In this document: positions 20,911-25,640 of the stretch, in pieces | Position numbering within the stretch: the first letter of the stretch is position 1 | How the letters are laid out: each line of letters begins with the position of its first letter | Assembly: GCA_000787465.1 (NCBI GenBank) | Contig: JSYX01000075.1 | Location: 1 to 25,640 of the forward strand | Source: Thermomucor indicae-seudaticae | Taxonomy: Eukaryota > Mucoromycota > Mucoromycetes > Mucorales > Lichtheimiaceae | Direction of reading: 5' to 3' | Length of the DNA: 25,640 bases | Program-made: the position numbers and the translations under genes | The notes under the pieces: model-generated | Told to the model about the DNA's origin: nothing | Database searches by the model: none | Seen by the model: only the letters and a program-made list of their open reading frames with translations

Positions 20911-22158
20911 ATGCCTGCCACTGGAAATTACACTAAGCGGAAAGCCGCAGCACTCCCGCTGCACATTGACACCACATCGTTTACAAACCCACCGCCAACG
21001 TCCGCCTTATACCCCTGGAGACGCATTGCCAATAAGCGACAGTTACCGGCCTTGGTTCTTGCCATACTCCTCATCTTTAGCGTATCCATCAATTTTGTAG
21101 AGCATGCTCGACATCACAAAGCCTCTTTTTCCACGGCGCGCAGCTCACCCAGAGACGACTTGTTGTCTTTTTCTTATACACTCCCACCAACGCTCAGTAA
21201 CGTACGGCATGCCATCATTGTTGCCGGACACGCCATCTTTACCAAAGACCCAAAAGACTCTGACTTACTAGCTGATGAAAACTGGATACTCGAACCGTAT
21301 CAGCAAGGAGGAGGCCACGTCAGTACATTTCTAAAGCATATTCGGAAAGGACTGGATCTACTCAGCAATGATACCGAAGCACTCCTCATATTCAGCGGGT
21401 TCGTGTTGCTAGAAAGAGAAAGAGAAAGCAAATCAAACTAAATGGATGAAAAGAGGACAAACGCGTGGTCCAGCAGGTCCGAGATCAGAAGGTGAATCGT
21501 ATTGGCTTATAGCTGAAAGCATGCTCCGGAACGATGCCAATAGCAGCACGCCATCATCATCAGAAGAAGACGACGATTACTACCTCTCTCTGAGGGATCG
21601 GCTGGTTGTAGAAGAATACGCTCGGGATTCACACGAGAATCTCTTGTTTTCATTATGTCGCTTTTACGAGATGACGGGTCAATATCCATCATCAGTTACT
21701 GTTATTGGATTCGAATTCAAGCGAAAACGGTTTCAAGATATCCATCGCGCTTCAATACGGTATCCAGCGGAAAAGTAATAACACGAAAAGTATCGATTCG
21801 GCGCGCCCTTTCTCATAACTTGCCAAAAAAAAAGTTTCACATATATAGGCATTGACCCACCTTTTGATCCCGTTCAAGTTTCTCAACGGATAGCTTCTGA
21901 AGCAACCAATTCGCTTGGTCCGTTTCAACAAGATTTGTACGGGTGCCATGGCTCATTACGGCAAAAGAAGGTCCTACGAAATCCGTTCCATAGAAGGCAA
22001 GGCCCTATGTCTATGTCCTCTTATTGACTGACAACATTGCTAATCTGCTTCAAAATAGACATGGCTATCAGTTATCCTGTCCAGCATTAGCTGATCTTTT
22101 AGTCTACTGCCCTTCAGAAAACCTCGTCTTTCCGGGCCCTTTGCCGTGGTCCGACTAG
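20911..22158 (+). CDS. DUF218 (YdcF-like) single-pass membrane protein, 4 exons, 356 aa
   Basis: Exons 20911-21398, 21454-21774, 21835-21996 and 22059-22158 (1071 nt). A basic cytosolic segment is followed by one membrane helix (residues about 44-62, L-P-A-L-V-L-A-I-L-L-I-F) and then a luminal or external DUF218 fold. Its marks are the first strand A-I-I-V-A-G-H, F-S-G-G-Q-T-R-G-P-A-G-P-R-S-E-G-E-S-Y across the first splice, V-T-V-I-G-F-E-F-K-R-x-R-F, and Y-I-G-I-D-P-P across the second. The family is widespread in fungi, including Schizosaccharomyces, with no settled function. Bacterial relatives (YdcF, SanA, ElyC) act at the envelope. An in-frame ATG at 20833 would add 26 residues with no recognisable feature; I chose 20911 because it gives a short basic N-terminus. 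Intron 1 has a weak GTTCGT donor and intron 3 a GC donor. Confidence 0.85.
21997..22058 (+). other. GC-AG intron in the DUF218 gene
   Basis: The junction AGAAG / GCAAGG ... AATAG / ACATGG keeps phase 2 and restores R-R-H-G-Y. No GT donor near this point keeps the frame. A CTAAT branch-point candidate lies about 20 nt before the acceptor. Confidence 0.75.
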
Positions 22159-22370
22159 TAATCCCCATTTACAATAGCTAACTCTTCATCAATCATCCTC
22201 ATACCTAGTACCTTATAGCATCCTCTCACCTATTAGATGGTTTTGCCCTCTATCCTTTCTATTAATCAACAGCAGCCATACGACAATATCATAGATCGAA
22301 CCCACACATACAGATGCAACAACAACAAATTGTTCCCGCTTTTCTTTCTTTCTTCTTTCAAACAAACATT

Positions 22371-23804
22371 TCATGATCCCAAAAATATATTATTTGAGGT
22401 AGTAGTGCCTGCAGAAGGCTCAACATGTGACTGTGCTTCCTCATTGACATTCTGTACGTTATCAACTTCAGTAAATGGCGTTTGGTCTCTTCGTTCCCCC
22501 GCGGAAACTTCGTGGCTTGGTGCTGCAGCATTCTCCCTCAGAGTGCTTTTGTTGGTATCATCGCTGTCATGAATGATCGCTGAGTATGAGAGCACCACTC
22601 GTGATTAATAATCACAAGTTACCTTGTGCATATTGTTGTAGGCTCAGTTGCGGTTGGGTTTGTCAAAGAATCAATCATTTGCACATCTTCTTCTTCTCCT
22701 GGCGAATCAATGACAATCACTGGTGACGATGACGATGATGATAATGAGGATGGTTGTTGTGTTGTTGAAGTAGTAGTAGTCGTAGAAGAATGATGAGGAG
22801 GTACAAAAGAATGCTTGCTGAGATCAATGAGATTGCTGTTTTTAGAAGATGATTGCAGAAAGAGTGATAACTTTCTCGTCAGAGACTGTTGTAGATGATG
22901 TTGTTGTTTTCGTCGTGGTTGCCGTTGGTGATCATTAGCTGCTGCTGGGTCTTTTACACCGGATGTGACGCCCAGTACGACTGGTTTTATTTTGACCTTT
23001 TGAACGGATGACCGTGCACTCTTGGCAGCCGTTGGATGAAATGTTGTGCTGGCGTCTTCATCAATGGCGATGTCATTGGATATGGTTGTTCCTGTTGCTT
23101 TGGTGAGACTACTCCAACCGCCCTTTGTAGGCGGCATGACCGCGGTCTGAGGCCGTAACTTCCGTCGTCTGTTATTATTCAGTTGCTGCCTGGACGATGA
23201 TGAATCATCTTCTTCCATTGTAGCGTCTGACGAACACACACTGCTTTGCCTGGATTCTCCTCTTTTTTTCCTCTGGCCATCATCCAAAAGAATGACCATG
23301 TCATTATCGTCTTCTTCTACGTCAGTGCTGAGGCCACGGTTTTGCTCTTGCTGTGGTGGTCTGTTGTTGTCATCTTCTGACGCGTCAAGGGCCAAAGAAC
23401 TCCGTTTATGTGGCAATAAGGTGCGACGTTTTCGAGGTTGCGTAAACCGTTGTGGGTCCGTGGGCGAATGGGGGTATGCGCATCCCGTTGAATCTTCTTC
23501 ATGGTCTAAGGTACGTTTAGGCGACGGCGTGTCCAACATCATGCTGTCGTCTCTTATAGGCGAGCTAATGTTGGATTCGGAATGAACAATAACAGAGTGC
23601 TTGACGGCATCGGCTAGCCTTTCTGAGAATCGTCGTGCTCGGGGTGTGGACAAAGTGGAACTTTTGCTTTTCGTGTCGTTCTCTATACACGCGACAAGGA
23701 CAGAAAAAAGGTAGATCGTGTAAGAGCAAATGAAAGCACAATGAAATGTTCATCATAACTGTATGTTTACGTTTGTCTGCATCAGTATCTCGTTTAATGT
23801 CCAT
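22371..23804 (-). CDS. Disordered, probably nuclear protein with two SUMO-interacting motifs, 3 exons, 428 aa
   Basis: Exons on the minus strand are 23804-23771, 23682-22623 and 22563-22371 (1287 nt, phases consistent). I recognise no catalytic domain. The protein is rich in Ser, Asp, Gln and Arg and looks disordered. Basic patches that could be nuclear signals lie at P-R-K-R-R (about 95-99), at N-R-R-R-K-L-R (about 181-188) and at R-Q-P-R-R-K (about 265). Two short hydrophobic, acid-flanked motifs look like SUMO-interacting motifs: M-V-I-L-L-D-D (about 140-146) and V-I-V-I-D-S (about 333-338), the latter followed by P-G-E-E-E. Several S-P and T-P sites lie in the first 90 residues. A conserved-looking stretch is V-K-I-K-P-V-V-L-G-V (about 240). 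Poly-Thr and poly-Ser lie near 310-330. If intron 2 is not removed, translation stops four residues past P-T-T (I-C-T-R). No RING finger is present, so it is not a standard SUMO-targeted ligase. Confidence 0.7.
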
Positions 23805-24059
23805 TTCGCGCAGGCAATGGGTGATAATGAAGTTGCTGTGTCAAAAGATGCCTTCAGTGTCGGAGAGCCAAACCTGGATGAAGGCACGAAGAGCAGTGAT
23901 GGGATAATTTTGGGATAAGCTCGTTGCCGGGATTCTTGTCCTAAATGTAAGAAGTATCCGTCCCTTTGGTTTAACAAGTGTTCCAAACTTTTAAAATGGA
24001 GGTAAATCGGTTTGCAGCAGATCTTTCAGACTGTACACGTATTTCACTTCATTTCATAT

Positions 24060-25285
24060 TCATATTCGGGTGGATGACAAGGAAAATATAGACGTGGAAA
24101 CTCTTGGCTCATAAACCGATCCTACGCCTTTTGATTTGACCTTCCTTGACACGAATTGCTGGTAAATAGTGGATGGATGCTTCATCTTCGTGGATTTGCC
24201 CTTGCAGGTCGTCAATTTCTGCTTCCAGCAAGAGGATTGCAGATCTGGTATTCGGAACGGGTAGTGGGGCTCCGTCTGCTGGTGGGTTTGATGCTGGTGG
24301 TTCACCACGAGTCGAGTCAAGTGGTGAACCCTAGATGAGTCTGGGGCTGGCGGATCTGAGGCTGGTTGGTGTGAGGCTGGTTGGGTCGATGCCGGAGGGG
24401 TAGGCATGTCATAGGGGATGGGCTGCTGATTCCAGTCGATCGAGCCAATTACCGCGTGTCCCTTCGTTCATCAAGCTGCTTCTTGCCGTATCGCTTGTAA
24501 AATCTGCACACAGCTTCTCTAGTGGCAAAGTGTAACAAGCCATACCTTACAGTATGCCACAATATAAGCATATGACAAGTGTCATCTGAAATATTAACAC
24601 TTACGGCTTGTCTCATAGAATCACAAATACTTACGCGACAGATTTTGCTGCCCGTTACAACCCCTCGTCTCCGGCCCTGACTATAATATCTGAACAATCG
24701 GTCAGCCATGCAAGGATATATGAGATCCAAAGATTTCAACTTACGCGAGGTGGTCCCGCCCGACAACGAACCGCGCGACCGAGGTCACGCGGCCCCAATC
24801 TTACGGCGAATCAATTCGGTTCCATGACTGCAACTGCTTTGTTGAGAAAGCGCACATGGAAAAGAAACTTACCAAAGAGTTTGCGGACAACGTAAATTTC
24901 AAAGTGATATACAAGAGATTTTGCACAGAGAAAATAAAAATGAATTTACGAAAAAGAGATAGGATGATTTGCAGCAAAGAGAATCCAGAATACGCGGTCA
25001 GTCCATTTGTCATTTTGCTTCAAACAATCATTTGCACTTACCCATATCGCCCACCACAAAAGTGGCGGGCATGTCCACTCCGACGCAGGAGGGCCACACA
25101 AGATACCCTCATCCACCCACCCCTGCCGATTAGGCCCGCAGTCGGCCCCACACTCCCCAAAATGAAGAGGGGAAAAACTTATCGTTATCATGAAAATTTG
25201 TCTCAATAGAAAATCGAAACAGAAAGAACGTACCATCGGAAGACTTGGCAAAAAGATACCCTTGCCGTTTGAAACACACCTTCAT
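24060..25285 (-). pseudogene. GATA-type zinc-finger-like locus, broken or unresolved
   Basis: The minus strand carries many splice-like signals and family-like pieces. An ATG at 25285 opens to a GTACGT donor (exon 25285-25234). It joins in phase to 25107-25042, ending at a GTAAGT donor and reading D-G-Y-L-V-W-P. Further down, exons near 24660-24635, 24585-24551 and 24503 onward join in phase. They read G-V-V-T-G-S-K and then I-C-L-Y-C-G-I-L-F-Y-K-R-Y-G-K-K. The latter is very like the second CxxC half of a GATA zinc finger (L-C-N-A-C-G-L-x-Y-K-x-Y-G). I could not find a clear first CxxC with the T-P-x-W-R block. The Pro/Ser/Ala-rich stretch (24430-24330) and the coiled-coil tail (A-I-L-L-L-E-A-E-I-D-D-L, to a TGA at about 24114) are in different frames. 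So either it is a decayed GATA factor or I have missed introns. Confidence 0.35.
24299..24330. repeat. Perfect 10-bp inverted repeat
   Basis: GGTTCACCAC (24299-24308) and GTGGTGAACC (24321-24330) flank a 12-nt spacer, GAGTCGAGTCAA. It lies exactly where the minus-strand reading changes frame between the Pro-rich and coiled-coil parts, so it may mark an insertion, a duplication or an unrecognised intron. Confidence 0.6.
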
Positions 25286-25640
25286 TGCGCCAATAAAGGA
25301 CCTTCTTTATCTGCCTTGCGAATAGGAGTATCACCGGTCAAAAGTCTTGCGCAGAAGGACGAAACAAACATCTCCAAACTTGCATGAGAATCATCGTAGA
25401 TGGACTCTTGTGGATGATATGGACAGCGCAGTAATATGACGTTTCAAACAGTGTGTATAGTCGAGAATGCTTCTAATGTGAAGAAGAAAAGGAAGAGAAA
25501 AGCACGCAGAATTTAGAATGAACGCCCTCTGTTTAAGTAACTATCTTGACCGAGACAGGTTACGTGGCATGATTGCGCAAACCCTTGCAAAAGGCCTATC
25601 TGGAACTTTATAATGATGCGCTGATGCGTTCTTCGTCATA
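25286..25640. other. Window end, no gene recognised
   Basis: An ATG at 25371 (minus) opens a 29-codon frame with a mitochondrial-leader-like start (M-F-V-S-S-F-C-A-R-L-L), stopped by a TGA next to the ATG at 25285; it could be an upstream ORF. A purine-rich tract lies at about 25480-25500. Nothing else is seen. Confidence 0.35.

Noticed and set aside
24856..25209. 117-codon Lys-rich plus-strand open frame
   Set aside because: Composition follows the purine-rich, CT-poor strand. The opposite strand has consensus splice donors, and no protein family is recognised.
1..25640. tRNA genes, rRNA or CRISPR arrays
   Set aside because: No cloverleaf with a credible T-arm was found by eye, no regularly spaced repeats are present, and the gene structure is eukaryotic.

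Overview
This is a nuclear fungal window. The short introns (about 45-126 nt, most near 60), GT-AG borders with CTAAY/CTGAY-like branch points, close gene spacing, pyrimidine-rich tracts just before start codons, and Ser/Gln/Pro homopolymer runs suggest an early-diverging fungus, most likely Mucoromycota (Mucorales-like). The genus cannot be fixed from the sequence. All spliced models below were built by eye. For the eight intact genes the exon lengths sum to a multiple of three and the splice phases agree.

Layout. 1-3.3 kb is a decayed region: a stop-broken minus-strand reading frame (298-1209), then a frameshifted MULE-type transposase relic with a SWIM zinc knuckle (about 1740-3283). 4078-7418 (+) is an 11-exon muskelin gene (discoidin-like, LisH, CTLH, kelch). 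7562-8223 (+) is a cytochrome b561-like membrane protein. It converges on 8275-9343 (-), a Pgc1-like glycerophosphodiester phosphodiesterase; the two stop codons are only about 50 nt apart and the gap holds an (AT)14 tract. 9618-13489 (-) is a P2B (PMCA/Pmc1-type) calcium ATPase. It is divergent from 14461-15148 (+), a myosin II regulatory light chain whose 12-nt first exon restores the phosphorylatable N-terminus.

15.1-18.6 kb holds no intact gene. It has a stop-riddled membrane-protein-like frame (17173-17695). 18662-20660 (+) is an 8-exon DHA1-like MFS transporter. 20911-22158 (+) is a single-pass DUF218 (YdcF-like) protein that uses one GC-AG intron. 22371-23804 (-) is a largely disordered, probably nuclear protein with two SUMO-interacting-motif candidates. 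The last 1.5 kb has splice-like signals, a GATA-type half zinc knuckle and a coiled-coil tail on the minus strand. I could not join these into one intact gene.

The genes are mostly unrelated housekeeping functions, not an operon-like system. The only functional link I see is the divergent Ca2+ pump / myosin light chain pair. I found no CRISPR array, no confident tRNA or rRNA, and no biosynthetic cluster. The least described pieces are the SIM-bearing protein, the decayed loci and the GATA-like locus.
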